DNA of 64,000 bases, from assembly GCA_963930655.1 (NCBI GenBank), contig OZ005602.1, positions 2,363,501 to 2,427,500 of the forward strand. The letters are read 5' to 3'. The stretch's first letter is position 1. The number at the start of each line of letters is the position of its first letter. A model generated the notes under the pieces. It was given only the letters and a program-made list of their open reading frames with translations, did no database searches and was not told the DNA's origin. Shown piece after piece: positions 43,611-54,600 of this stretch. Source of the stretch: Myrica gale. Its lineage: Eukaryota > Streptophyta > Magnoliopsida > Fagales > Myricaceae. A program made the position numbers and the translations under genes.

Positions 43611-43994
43611 TGTTGGCGTGAAGTACATACCCCACAACGCAATATTTGCAAGCTGCAAATCTTGACATATTTCAGCCATTTCTAACAGGAGTTATTGCAC
43701 AGACGACTAAGATTTGCAAACCACAAATCTTAAACAAATTTCTCCTTTTATTTCACACGGTGTTGTTTTGCTCTATAATTACAAACTTTTGTAAATGAGT
43801 TCAGTGTGCCTCTGTGAAGAGCACCCATCGTGGGTTGAGAGAGCTTGTGAGGAAGGTGGGTGTGAGAGTTGAGAGTTTGTAAAATTTTGATTATGTGAGT
43901 GAAATCAAAATACTTTCCTCTTTGGACGTAGGCAGTTGTCGAACCATGTAAATATTGGCCTTTGTCTGTTTTTTATTGCGTTCTGTGCTCAACA
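43611..43994 (+). mobile_element. copia 5' LTR (384 bp)
   Basis: Starts TGTTGGCGTG and ends GCTCAACA, giving perfect TGTTG...CAACA inverted tips. It is followed after two bases by the primer-binding site TGGTATCAGAGCC (43997-44009), complementary to initiator Met tRNA. No second LTR was seen to the right, so the element is 3'-truncated. Confidence 0.8.
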
Positions 43995-43996
43995 AG

Positions 43997-45592
43997 TGGT
44001 ATCAGAGCCGGCAGGTGGCCGAAAGTTTCATTTTTGTATTTGGCCAAGACTCGATTTGTGTCCAAATGAAATTTTGGAGCTAATTAGGAATTCCTCGCAA
44101 CAAGACAAGCACAATGGTAAAAACCGGAGTCAAAGGGATAACGCACGCACCTATACGCGCCAGTCAATGCTTCTACGCATGTGCCCACTCTCCTCAAGCG
44201 CTTCCACGCATTGCCAGCTACCGAAAAATTCCTGCACGCCCCCACACGCTTCAGAAGGAAGGCGACAGGTGAGTCCATGTGCGACACACTCTCTCACACT
44301 CCCGATGGACGGTTCAGTCTGGGTTGGACCGAGTCTTCGAGTCAACTCGGCAAGTCATGTCGAGTTAGTGTGTCTACTTGGTGAGTCATGTTGAGTCAGT
44401 GAGTCACCCCCTCCACCAAAAGTTGGAGAAAATGAAGGCTAGCACCTAGCCGAAAAAGAGGGAGATGGTGAAAGTTTATTTACTCTCCTAGAGATTTTGA
44501 AGAAGATTATGTTCATGTTGCAAGTCAGGATGCAGAATGGGTGGTAGACATAACAACTTCCGACCACGTCACTTCTCTCAAAGACTTCTTCGTGATGTAT
44601 GAAGCTGAAGACTATGATACAGTAAAAAGAGGAATCTCTAGTTACTTTGAGATAGTAGGTGTAAGCGATCAGAAAAAGACCAATGTATCATGTACCATGA
44701 TGTTATATAAGTGCAAAACTTCCAGCTAAATCTAATATTTGTGTCAGTCCTTTACTACCAAGGCTACGACAACTACTTCAGCAACGATACCTGAAAGTTG
44801 ATGAAATGTATTGTGGTTGTCGCTTATGGACACATTTGTGGCACGTTATTCCAGACTCATGTGAAGGTATGTGGTGATAGTCTTAAAGCGGGTGAAGGTG
44901 AGACATCTCCAAATCTGTGGCACAAGAGACTGAGACACATGAGGAAGAAAGGGTTGTCAACATTGGTAGAGAAAGCGCGCGTCCAGATGAACCGAAGGAA
45001 AACGCTTAGCCCTTTGCGGAAAAAGAGTCTAATCCATCTGTCAGAAGAAGATCAGTGTTGTTGAACCTAACACACTTTGATCTACAGTCCCTTTAAAGAG
45101 GTATCTTTGGGTGGTAACAGATTTGTAGCCTGTTACTTGATGAGCAGAACACTCGCAGGTCTGTTGAAACTTGAAGCCATAGAGATATCCTCCTTTTATT
45201 GGAGAGTGATTGGGTGCAAAGTGTTTGCACATGTATCCAAGCTGCAGAGAAAAATGTTGGGTTGGAAGAACAATTACTCACTCCACCAGAAGATTTGGAT
45301 ACAGGTTATGGGATCTTAGAGCTAATTGCTTCAGAAGGTTATCAAACCTAGGTGAATATGAAAAAAAAATGCTCCAGATATTATTCAGTCCTGGACGGCT
45401 TCAGTTTGCCATATACACTGAAGGAACGCAAGACGATTCCCTAGAAAAGGAAGGTGATGGAGGGTGTTGAGCGAGAAGAAGATGCCGCTCCACCAGAAGT
45501 CTTTTGACAAATTTTTTGGACTTGGTCATCCACGCTACCATTTGGTCTTCCTTCTCTGCTATAAATAAACTTATGTGCACTGATCCTTATGA
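43997..45592 (+). pseudogene. Degenerate copia internal region (protease and integrase remnants)
   Basis: After the primer-binding site a leader and a short gag-like stretch occur (WPRLDLCPNEILELIRNSSQ frame). Most of gag is missing. About 44525-44665 reads WVVDITTSDHVTSLKDFFVM and YEAEDYDTVKRG, the copia protease neighbourhood in which the expected D-S-G core is replaced by D-I-T. Near 44919-44960, LWHKRLRHMRKKGL is the pre-integrase motif; 45099-45125 (SLGGNRF) and 45211-45240 (GCKVFAHV) are integrase remnants. Reverse transcriptase and RNase H are not seen. Many stops; not functional. Confidence 0.75.
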
Positions 45593-45731
45593 GAAAGGTT
45601 TTAGTGCTAAAGTTTCAGTCCTAAAAGGTTTTAATAAGGCTTGTGATGTTGTCAACACCATTAATGTGTTGGCAACATTACAATCCTTATAATGACCTAT
45701 TGAGACTGAAGTTTTAGGACCGAAACCTTTC
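45593..45731. mobile_element. Foldback MITE related to the 6.7-kb element
   Basis: Left GAAAGGTTTTAGTGC and right GCACT-like/CGAAACCTTTC ends are inverted copies. The arms pair through TCAGTCCTAAAA, ATAAGG, TGATGTTG.CAACAC and ATTAATG across the 139-bp element. Its centre shares the GTTGCCAACACATTAATG core with the MITE at 6714-7186. Confidence 0.65.
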
Positions 45732-45789
45732 TTGATCCTCACCGTATACCTTCACACACAATCTGCTGGGGATCGAGTCTACTGGGTGG

Positions 45790-46330
45790 TGATAACTATG
45801 GGCGATTAGTGTGACGCTTGGATAAAAGAGGCCAAAATTGGCTAAAGCTATTTGCTAACGTCAGTGAACATGACTAAAAGATCATCTGGATATAATATTT
45901 TACCTGATCTCGCGAAAGAGGAGGCAGAGGCGCGCAGCAGAGGATATGTTGATATTATCCCGGAGGATGCTTCGGAGATTGTGATCATTTCCCTCTAGAG
46001 TCGAATGGCTTGTTCATGGTACAATAGAGATAAGCAGAGGTGCCAATAATGTAGTATCAACTTGCTGGTTAGGTTGCCTCCAGAAGAGTCGAGGGCTTTG
46101 ATCCTCCCATGACTCTGTCTTGGTTTTTGTTGTTTATCTCTTTGTTCTTCTTCTTCTTCTTCTTCTTCTTCTTCTTCTTGTTCTTCTTGTTCTTCGTTTT
46201 TTTTCGCATTTCATTTGTTGTTTATGACAATGTTAGAAATTTTATAGGGGTTTTCTACCCTCTGTTTTATAAGATATTTGTTCCTAATGTAGTACATTTT
46301 ATCGCTGAGAAAAAAAAAGGTAGAACATTA
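45790..46330 (+). pseudogene. RNase H-like (RVT_3) relic, copy 2, with CTT microsatellite
   Basis: Shares TTGGATAAAAGAGGCCAAAA, AATATTTTACCTGATCTCG and the GAGTCGA(G)GGGCTTTGATCCTC tail with 50164-50650. A (TTC)n run at about 46139-46193 expands this copy at a point where the 50-kb copy has only a T-run. Coding frames are broken. Confidence 0.5.
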
Positions 46331-46458
46331 ATAGATAAAGAAGTCCATTAGAGAGAAAAACAGGATAACAAGAAAAATCGAACCTGAAAATAAAATACAT
46401 GATCAGAAATGCTAATGAGAAGCATGTTGGCATGGGGGCGACAAAATGCTACTTCTCA
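46331..46458. repeat. Segment duplicated at 50640-50865
   Basis: AATAAAATACATGATC, GAAGCATGTT and the GCTACTTCTC flank match 50711, 50743 and 50852. Its right edge is the insertion point of the hAT MITE. Confidence 0.65.
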
Positions 46459-47144
46459 CCCTTTTGTAAGGCTGGGCACCGGAACAGACGGAACCGGAAT
46501 TGCACATTTTGGTTTCGATTTCGGTACCCATCGAAATGACATTTTGCATTTCGATTCTATTCTGGAATTAACCGGAACGGAACCGGAAATTCCAGAATCA
46601 GAACCGGAAATTCCGGTTCCTTATCTGGCCCTAAAAATCTCAGATTTAGTTTGGGCACATTGGCCCAAAAATGAATTTTTAAGTTGTATTTTGTGGGGCA
46701 AACAACTCTAAATTAAAATTACAACTAAACAACTAAATTTCAAAACAATATTTAACTATTTGAGGATTTCAAAATAAACTCTAAATTAAAATTACAACTA
46801 AACAACTAAATTCAAACACAAAATAAACACCGTCAAAATAAACTCTAAATTAAATTTACAAAAAAACTACTAAACAAACAATTAACTATACAAATAAGTA
46901 AACAACTAAACATTTATCAAATAATCCAAATTGAAAAAGGCAAAATTCTAAATTAAAATTACAATATTTTTTAAAATTTTAAAAATTATACCGGAACCGG
47001 AAATTTCAGTATTTCCGCCGTAATTTCCGGTTCCAGTTTTTATGAAATATAGGATCCGGTTCCGGTACCGAAAATGACCAAAATCGGTACCAGAATCGGA
47101 TGTTCTGGTTTAAACCGAAACATTTGCACACCCTTACCCTTTTG
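46459..47144. mobile_element. hAT-type non-autonomous element (670 bp) with 8-bp target duplication
   Basis: The body 46467-47136 starts TAAGGCTGGGCA and ends TGCACACCCTTA (imperfect inverted ends) and is bordered by CCCTTTTG at 46459-46466 and 47137-47144. Both subterminal regions are rich in CCGGAACCGGAA and CCGGTTCCGG motifs in opposing orientation; the centre is AT-rich with direct AACTCTAAATTAAAATTACA repeats. It has no transposase. The 8-bp duplication and ends fit hAT. The paralogous stretch at 50855-50875 lacks the insertion. Confidence 0.85.
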
Positions 47145-47779
47145 TCATCCCTCTATGCGGAATTCTTTACAATGATGAATAGTCTTTATATAGACACGAG
47201 TGAGCGGATGAGCTAAATTCTTTACAATAGTTGTTTGTTGACTAGAAGATTATTTATTTCATATTTAAGGTGATTTTTAGTATAGTATTTTCCAGGTTTG
47301 CTCTATCTTTTCCTTTTGTGTCTCGAGCTTACCCAAACGTTTCAAAATTCATTCTTTTAAGTTCTAGCATAATTTCCTGCCATAATTTGAAGTAAATTAT
47401 GATAATTTGAATGTGAACTATTTATTAGAATCTCTTAGGAACTTAAACCTAGGATGCTAATTGAGTCCAAAACGAGTTGAGTTAGAATCTTAATGGTAAA
47501 ATCCTAATAGGTCATAATAAACGACTCTAATCATCCTGCTACCGTATTAATGAGTTATGTCGACAGTTCAAGTCGAAATAATTAACAAAATTAATTAAAT
47601 AATAACCATAAAAAACACGACGAAACAATGAGATGTATTGTAAAATCTTAATTAAGTACCTGATTTTTCTAATATATACGAAATTCTTTGCGACTTGTAG
47701 GGTGCAAGTCCTTTTCTCAAGTGTTATCGCCTTAACTAGTAATTCAGTGGACCATTCCACAGTGGACATGCATCCGGAT
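47145..47779. other. Intergenic sequence, no gene seen
   Basis: AT-rich DNA without recognisable coding sequence. Confidence 0.4.
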
Positions 47780-47927
47780 GTTTTGGTGTTATGTGGTTAG
47801 GAATTAGTCAAGTTTGGAAGGCTGGGAAAGATGGAAAAGAAATTTTATTTTAGATAGCAGAGTGGAGAAGACGCTATTTCTGAAAATATCTCTATATTGC
47901 TTTTCAAATATGGTTTGTCTTGAGTCA

Positions 47928-47959
<32 letters not shown>

Positions 47960-47965
47960 TGCAAG

Positions 47966-48353
47966 TGTCACGGACTAATTATTTAGCTGTGACTCACATT
48001 TTTAGAGAGGGGAATGCTCCTGCTGATTATTTAGCTAATCTTGGTGCACAAGGAATTTCAGAATCTTGGATTCACATGGCGGATGTCCCTTTGAGATTAC
48101 ATGGTTTACTTCGAACTGATAAACTCAGTATGCCTTATTTGAGAATTTCCTAGCTTTTCTTTTAGTTGTTGTTTTGTGAGTTTTTTTTTTGTGTTTTTGG
48201 TCTAGTCTTAGTAGGTTTTAGCTTGGCTTTTGGTGGTTCGTTGTAGCCGGTCAAGTTGTTTGTTACCACGGTTTTCCTCCGCCACACGTGAGGACATTTT
48301 AATAAATTTCGGACGTTCCGCCGTCCTTCATAAAAAAAAAAAATGTCACGGAC
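47966..48353 (+). mobile_element. 5'-truncated LINE with RNase H end, 3' UTR, poly(A) and 10-bp target duplication
   Basis: Flanked by TGTCACGGAC at 47966-47975 and 48344-48353. The body (47976-48343) opens inside the ORF2 C-terminus: AVTHIFREGNAPADYLANLG, then ESWIHMADVPLRL and PYLRIS before TAG at 48151-48153. H-x-FREGN..AD.LAN is the RNase H signature of plant LINEs. A 3' UTR and A-run (48332-48343) follow. The insertion lies next to an NLR-type TATA box. Confidence 0.85.
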
Positions 48354-48354
48354 C

Positions 48355-48362
48355 TATAAATG
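48355..48362 (+). promoter_or_regulatory. Orphan NLR-type TATA box
   Basis: TATAAATG in the GGACCTATAAATGTAGGCCA block; no NLR start codon follows within the usual 100-110 bases. Confidence 0.5.
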
Positions 48363-48420
48363 TAGGCCACGCCTTGTTCTTCCGATTCACATGAGCAAAC
48401 ATAAATTTACCTGCTTTATC

Positions 48421-50030
48421 TCCCCAAATACACGTACATGAATTTCCCAAGTACAAAAATTTAAAGAAAATCTACCATGAATTTGCTTTATTACTCCATT
48501 TGTTGAGACGAGTCCTCAACCTTGCCTGCTCTAACCTTACCCGATCGGCTCCGTTAAGTCAATGAAGACATGGACCATTTCTTTTTTCATCACTGAGGAG
48601 TTGTTTAGGCTCCGTTTGTTTTATAAAATTTTACACATTCTAAAATTTTAACTCAATAAAATATTTTAATATAATCTATCTTTAAGACTGATTTTTTTTT
48701 TTTATCAAATCGAGCTCCAAAACCAATGAAGTCAAGACATGAAAGAGACTAATAAGTTTGTGAGAGGACGCTCCTCAGAATGTGAGTTTTACTATAAAGC
48801 ATATGAGTGTGATTGTCAATCTCACGATTCATGGTGTACGGACTAATTGTTTGGCAGGGACATAATTCAACTCACTTGGCTTCTGTGAGGAAGAATGGCG
48901 TGAGGTCCCGGAGGTTGAGAGGCGGTGGAGAAGCACGTTGGAGAATAAGATTGAATGGGATTTTCATGAAGATGCTGGGCCAAAGTTGCAGAAAAGATCC
49001 AATTATATATAAGTAGTCCCTTACCATCTAGAAGCAATTCGAATTTGGATGTACGTACATCATTTGCAAAGTAAAACAGAAATCCGAAACACTACCTCGT
49101 TTGTTGAAGCTTGCAGGAATGATTTATTGTGATTCAACCAAGTGGCCTGGAACTCCTGAAACATATGATAGCGAAGGAAATAGTCATCCTGAGAAAAAAA
49201 AAACCGAAAAAACAAGGATATGCTGCATGTGTTGATTCAAGAATACGTGCTCAATCAAATGTACCGTGTTTTTCTTTTCCTGCTTATGAAACGACTGTTA
49301 AAAAAAAAACTTCACTTTTAACCAATGTTATTTAAGAGTCTAAACTATTCATATAGTTGTATTAGAGCTTCGAACTATCAAAATTCATCAATATATGTCC
49401 TATTTATAAATTAGAAACAAAATTAAAAGAAAGTAAACCACATCAATTAGTAAGTTTGTTGTATTTTCTTTGCTATGAATTGAACTAGTTGGGAAAGGAC
49501 TGAACATTCCAATATTTATTCTATAGTTCTGGACATTTCTTACCTGATTTCTCCATATTATAAACTGAAACGGGAAGTTGTATTTTGATTATCTTCTGCC
49601 CCCTTCATTTACTCGACTAAATAAACACTTAGTTGCGTATGACTAATTAATATTTATCATTTAACTCCATTAATTTCTCAGGTAAGATGAGAAAAAGCCT
49701 CCAATACATCTGGAAGGCTGTGAATCAGGGCCAATTCAACAGTTGGAAAAACTAGGATTTCCTTCTGTTAGGGTGGCAAACTAAGGTAATTGATACTTTA
49801 AATAATTGTACTATTTTTTGTTCTATCTAGATTACTGATTATGTTAAACGTCATATGCGTCGACCGCTACCTCGTGCGTTGAAGATTTAGGTCATATGAA
49901 GTTGATAACCATAATCAACCAAGTGCTTAATGAAACTCCAGTATTATTGCATCTCAGGAACATCACGTGGCGTCGATGATATTTTGGAAGTTAGCAGGCG
50001 TCCAGAGACTTGAGATTTCTTTAAAGATCG
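48421..50030 (+). repeat. NLR 3' flank relic of a ghost locus
   Basis: From about 48780: GTGTGATTGTCAATCTCACG, GTGTACGGACTAATTGTTTG, GGCGTGAGGTCCCGGAGGTT, GGAGAATAAGATTGAATGGG, GGGCCAAAGTTGCAGAAAAG. These match the flanks at 12850-13030 and 13860-13930 (partly in different order). At 49680-50030, GGTAAGATGAGAAAAAGCCT, GGTGGCAAACTAAGGTAATT and the AACTCCAGTATTATTGCATC block match 14410-14760 and 55615-55950. 49150-49680 shows no recognisable gene. Confidence 0.65.
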
Positions 50031-50149
50031 ACTCATTTCATTAATTTACAACAACAACTTCGCAGCTTAAGCATTCGTACCCAAAAAAACATAGCCCATT
50101 GATTGAGGTTTTCCACGGGAAAATATTGGGTTATAAGTTCTCTATAGAA

Positions 50150-50650
50150 AGATATTCTTGGATAAAAGAGGCCAAAATTGGCTAAATCTGTTTGCTGACA
50201 TCAGTAAACATGACTAATCATCTGCGTATAATATTTTACCTGATCTCGTGCAAGCGGAGGCAGAGGCAGCGAATCTTGGTGTCCTGGAGGCGTGCAGCAG
50301 AGGATATTGGAGATTGTGATCATTTCCCTCTGGAGTCGAATGGCATCTTCATGATAGAGATAAGCGATCCGTTAAGTAGGACGAATCATTGGAAGGCTAA
50401 TCGTGTAAGAAGAGGTGACAATAATGTAGTGTATCAACTTGCTCGTTTGGCTGTCTCCAGAAGAGTCGAGGGGCTTTGATCCTCCCATGACTCTGTTTTG
50501 GTTTTTGTTGTTTATATCATTTTTTTTGCATTTCATTTGTTGTTTATGACAATGCTAGCAACTTTGTAGGGGTTTTCTGCCTCTGTTTTATAATATATTT
50601 GTTCCTAATGTAGTACTTATCTCGCCTAGGAAAAAAAAAGGCTGAACATT
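50150..50650 (+). pseudogene. RNase H-like (RVT_3) relic, copy 3
   Basis: One frame (50192-50479) ends NHWKANRVRRGDNNVVYQLA then RLAVSRRVEGL before TGA. The RRG.NNV...LARLA block is typical of the end of RVT_3 RNase H domains. The upstream part (GGAGGCGTGCAGCAGAGGAT) matches copies 1 and 2. It ends in an A-run near 50630. Copies 1 and 3 sit 0.5-1.5 kb upstream of NLR-B and NLR-C; copy 2 lies 1.5 kb upstream of the ghost locus. Confidence 0.5.
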
Positions 50651-51034
50651 AAAAGGTAAAGAAGTACAGTAGAGAAAAAAAAGGATAAAAAGAAAAATGG
50701 AACCTGACAATAAAATACATGATCCGAAACGCTAACGAGAAGCATGTTTGTGTTCCAGGGAATCAAGGCCCAAACCGGAATTGGGTTTTGATTTGATCGT
50801 CAAATCTAACCCAGTATGGCCTGGGGCGGCAGGATGCTTCTTCTATTCCTTTTGTCATCCCTTGATGTGGGCTTTCCTTAGTAGATTTCAGTCTGCCGAA
50901 TGGTAACTTATGATCCTGACTAGCGGTGTACCGCACCTTGAACTGTTATTTGATAGGAAAAAAAAGCGGCTTAAAGTAGCAGAATCCGAATCAAATGAGG
51001 AGGATGAGAGAAGCTCACTGTCTACCCGACATGT
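50651..51034. repeat. Intergenic segment, empty-site paralogue of the hAT insertion
   Basis: ATACATGATCCGAAACGCTA and GGATGCTTCTTCTATTCCTT followed by TTGTCATCCC match 46397-46458 joined to 47145, without the 670-bp hAT element. No gene. Confidence 0.7.
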
Positions 51035-51117
51035 TTTCGTGTTATGTGGTTAGGAATTAGTCAAGTTTGATAGGCTGGAAAAGATGAAAAAGCAGAGTTA
51101 ATCAGCAAATAGAAGTT

Positions 51118-51345
51118 GAGAGCAATCCAACAAACGAAGTGAAGTTGACTCATGTGGTGACGGTCCAGCAGCTTCGGCCGCGTTCAAGAAGTTGAGAGCA
51201 ATCCAACAAACGAAGTGAAGTTGACTCATGTGGTGACGGTCCAGCAGCTTCAGCCGCGTTCAACAACTTGAGGAGAGGAGTTAGGGTCCAAATGTTAAGG
51301 TCCTAACCTTTCTCCAAGTTGAGAGCAATCCAACAAATAAAGTGA
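51118..51345 (+). repeat. 76-bp tandem repeat in the NLR-C upstream region
   Basis: GAGAGCAATCCAACAAACGA occurs at 51118 and 51194 (period 76), with a third start at 51321. Each unit includes GTGAAGTTGACTCATGTGGT. Between units 2 and 3 is a small palindrome-bearing insert GAGTTAGGGTCC...GGTCCTAACCTT that resembles the joined ends of the MITE family at 6714. Confidence 0.8.
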
Positions 51346-51564
51346 AGTTGACTCATGTGGTGTAGGTCCAATGCCCAGAAGTTGAATATTCAATACGTAA
51401 TAGTACTGCTTAATTGCAAATGGAGAAAACTGGGGATAATGTGATCTTAAATGGCGCACCATTGGTCTTTCTTTTTCTTAATTAGTCGTGGCATGTGATG
51501 GAAATTGGAGGGTCTTAAATCTTAATTAATTTTATATTTCAATTAGGATTTGCATGTAGCTGCT

Positions 51565-51571
51565 TATAAAT
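51565..51571 (+). promoter_or_regulatory. TATA box of NLR-C
   Basis: TATAAAT in GCTTATAAATGCCACGGCTC, 111 bases before the NLR-C start codon. The block differs from that of NLR-A and NLR-B. Confidence 0.6.
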
Positions 51572-51681
51572 GCCACGGCTCGTCAACCTTCCAAACTTCA
51601 CACAGCAAACATCTCCCTTCCTTCTGCCCCTCTAACTACTTCAACACAGGCTTTTAACTTTCCTTAGCTCAGCACCAAAAA

Positions 51682-54600
51682 ATGGCAGAAGGTCTTCTCT
51701 TCAGCATTGCGGAGGGAATCCTTGGGAAATTGGGCTCCCGGGCTCTCCAAGAGCTCGGACTGCTCTGGGGTGTCAAAGATGACCTTGAGAAGCTCCAGGA
51801 CACGGTCTCGACAATCAAAGCTGTGCTTCTGGACGCGGAGGAGAAGCGAGCTGCTGGGAATAACGCTGTCAAACTTTGGCTCGAAAGGCTAGACGATGTC
51901 GTTTATAAGGCGGACGACTTGCTAGAAGATTTCTCCACCGAAGGTCTGTTGCGAGAAATGTTACACAGGGACGTAACAAGACAAAACAGGTGCGCATTTT
52001 CTTTTCCAAATCAAACCAGCTCGCATACCGTTTCAAGATGGCTCGTAAAATTAAGAAGATTAGAGAGAAGTTAGATGCCATCGAAGCTGATCGTAAGTTT
52101 CATCTAGAACCACGTAATGTAGATCAGACGGGGGCGCTTAGCAATAAGAAGTGGAATGATAGTCATTCCTGTGTAGTTGGGGAACAAGTCATTGGGAGAG
52201 AGGATGATAAGAAGGCAGTTATAGAACTCCTGATGGACTCCAACATTGAGGAGAATGTTTCAATCCTTGCCATTGTTGGCATCGGAGGATTAGGAAAGAC
52301 TACTCTAGCAAAACACATATTCAATGATGAAAAAATCAAAGAGAGTTTTGAAGTAAAAATGTGGGTATGTGTTTCTGACAATTGAGCTTCAAAACATTGT
52401 TAAAGAGATTAGAATCGGCAACGAAAAAGAAAGCACAAACTACTTTAAGAAAGAAGTTGACGGAAAGAAATACTTTCTTGTGCTGGATGATTTGTGGAAC
52501 GAGGATAGTGAAAAATGGATGAGCTTAAAAACACTTTTAGTGGGTGGAGCAAGAGGGAGTAGAATATTAGTGACCACCCGCAGTGAAAAAGTTGCCAAGA
52601 TTGCCCAGACAGCTAAACAATATTCATTAAGGGGCTTAGATAAAGATGCCTCTTGGTGTTTCTTTAAGCAAATGGCATTTGAGAAAGGAGAGGAGCCAGA
52701 GAATTCGAGAATTGTTGCAATTGGAAAGGAGATTCTAGAAAAATGCGTAGGGGTCCCTCTTGCCATAAGGACAATTGGGAGGCTATTAAACTTGAGAAAC
52801 TCAGAAACGGAGTGGTTGTCTTTCAAGACCAATGAACTTCAAAGAATAAAACAAAATGACATCTTACCAATTCTTAAGCTAAGTTATGATAAGCTGCCAC
52901 CACATTTGAAGCCCTGTTTTGCTTACTGTAGTTTGTTTCCCAAGGATTCCCTTATTCGTAAATCAATCCTTGTTAAACTTTGGGTGGCACAAGGCTTTAT
53001 CCATTTGTCAGATCAAAACCAATGCTTTGAAGATGTCGGAAACGATTACTTTCGGGATTTACTTTGGAGGTCTTTCTTTCAAGAAGCTGAATTAGATGAG
53101 TACGGTGATGCAAGTAGTTGCAAAATGCATGACCTTATGCATGATCTTGCTGTATCTGTGGCTGGATCGTTGATCACAACCTTAAATTATGAGAAGAAAT
53201 CCATTGATGTGAAAACTCGTCATTTATCGGTTGATGATCGTAACTCTCCTCATGTAGTCCCAAATTTTCAACACGGTAGGATGCGAACAATTCTTTTCCC
53301 GTTTACACCCTGGCTTTCGCCACTTAATTTCAACCTTTGCGCCAAGTTGTCAACCGGGGATAGTTTGAAGTTCTTGCGTGCATTGGATGTGAGTTATGGA
53401 CGCTTCTTCGTTGTGGAAAGTTCAATCGGTGACTTGCTGCAATTAAGATATCTAGATTTTTCTCACAATTATTCTATTACGAAGCTGCCCGATTACATAA
53501 CCAGGTTGCAAAATTTGCAGACATTAAGACTCAACGGTTGTGATGAACTTCAAGAATTGCATAAAGACATGAAAAACTTAGTCAACCTCAAGCATCTTGA
53601 GATTGAGAATTGTGTAAGTTTGACTCATATGCCGCGTGGAATGGGGCAAATGACTAATCTTCAGACACTTTCGAAATTTGTAGTCAGCTTTAGAGGTTCT
53701 ATCTCCGTGGATAGTGGTGGGTTAAACGAACTGAAGCGGCTAAATAATCTGTGAGGAAACTTGGAGATTAAAGGGTTGAGACATGGGAAGGATGCTGAAA
53801 TAGAATATAAGGCTGCCGATTTAAAGGAAAAACAATATCTTCAGTCTTTGCATTTAAAGTGGGATGAAATCGACGAAGAGGACGTTGTCTGTGAGGAAAT
53901 GTTATGGGAAGGGTTACAACCTCATCCAAATCTTAAAAAACTTGAATTATTTGAATATCCAGGCGTGAGGTTTCCAAATTGGCTTTTGTCACTTACAAAT
54001 CTTGTTCACTTGAGATTAGAGACGTGTACGAATTTACAATATTTGCCACCATTGAGCCAACTGCCTTCTCTTGAGAGTCTTTCTCTTCAATTTTTGGATG
54101 ATTTGGAGTATATACAATCGGATAATGGTGATAGCAACAATATGTTCTCTGCTTCTTCAACGACGCCATTAGCATTTTTTCCATCTCTGAAGACAATCGA
54201 CCTCCTTTACTGTCCACAACTTAAGGGTTGGTGGAGGACGGAGCAGCCTTTGATCCCTTCATTTCCTCGACTTTCACGTTGGGAGGTCCGGGAATGCCCG
54301 ATGTTGACTTCCACTCCAACATTTCCACATCTCGAAGAATAGTTATACATGTCAAATGCCAGCTGGAAGCCAGTGCAACAGACGATGATGACGTATGTGG
54401 CAGCACCACAATGCCCCTCAACAGCAATCGCCTCCTCATTTAATCCTCTCTCAAAATTGAAGCGTCTACAACTAGAGGAAATTGATGACCTACAATCTGT
54501 CCCAGAGGAAGGGCTGCGGAACCTCACTGGCCTCCAGTATTTGTCAATGTTTGGTTGCCATAGCCTGCAATCTCTCTCCCGAGGGATACAACACCTCACT

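Larger units (their letters stand above)
47780..48420 (+). repeat. NLR upstream-region relic, copy 2 (promoter of a lost NLR)
   Basis: TTAGGAATTAGTCAAGTTTG at 47797 matches the NLR-C upstream region (51048). After the LINE insertion, CACGGACCTATAAATGTAGG and CCACGCCTTGTTCTTCCGAT (48347-48385) match the TATA block of NLR-A and NLR-B. No NLR body follows; NLR 3' flank begins about 400 bp later. Confidence 0.65.

Noticed and set aside
47920..48153. A 77-codon gene starting in the TA microsatellite
   Set aside because: The protein-like part is the LINE RNase H end; the start lies in the repeat outside the element.
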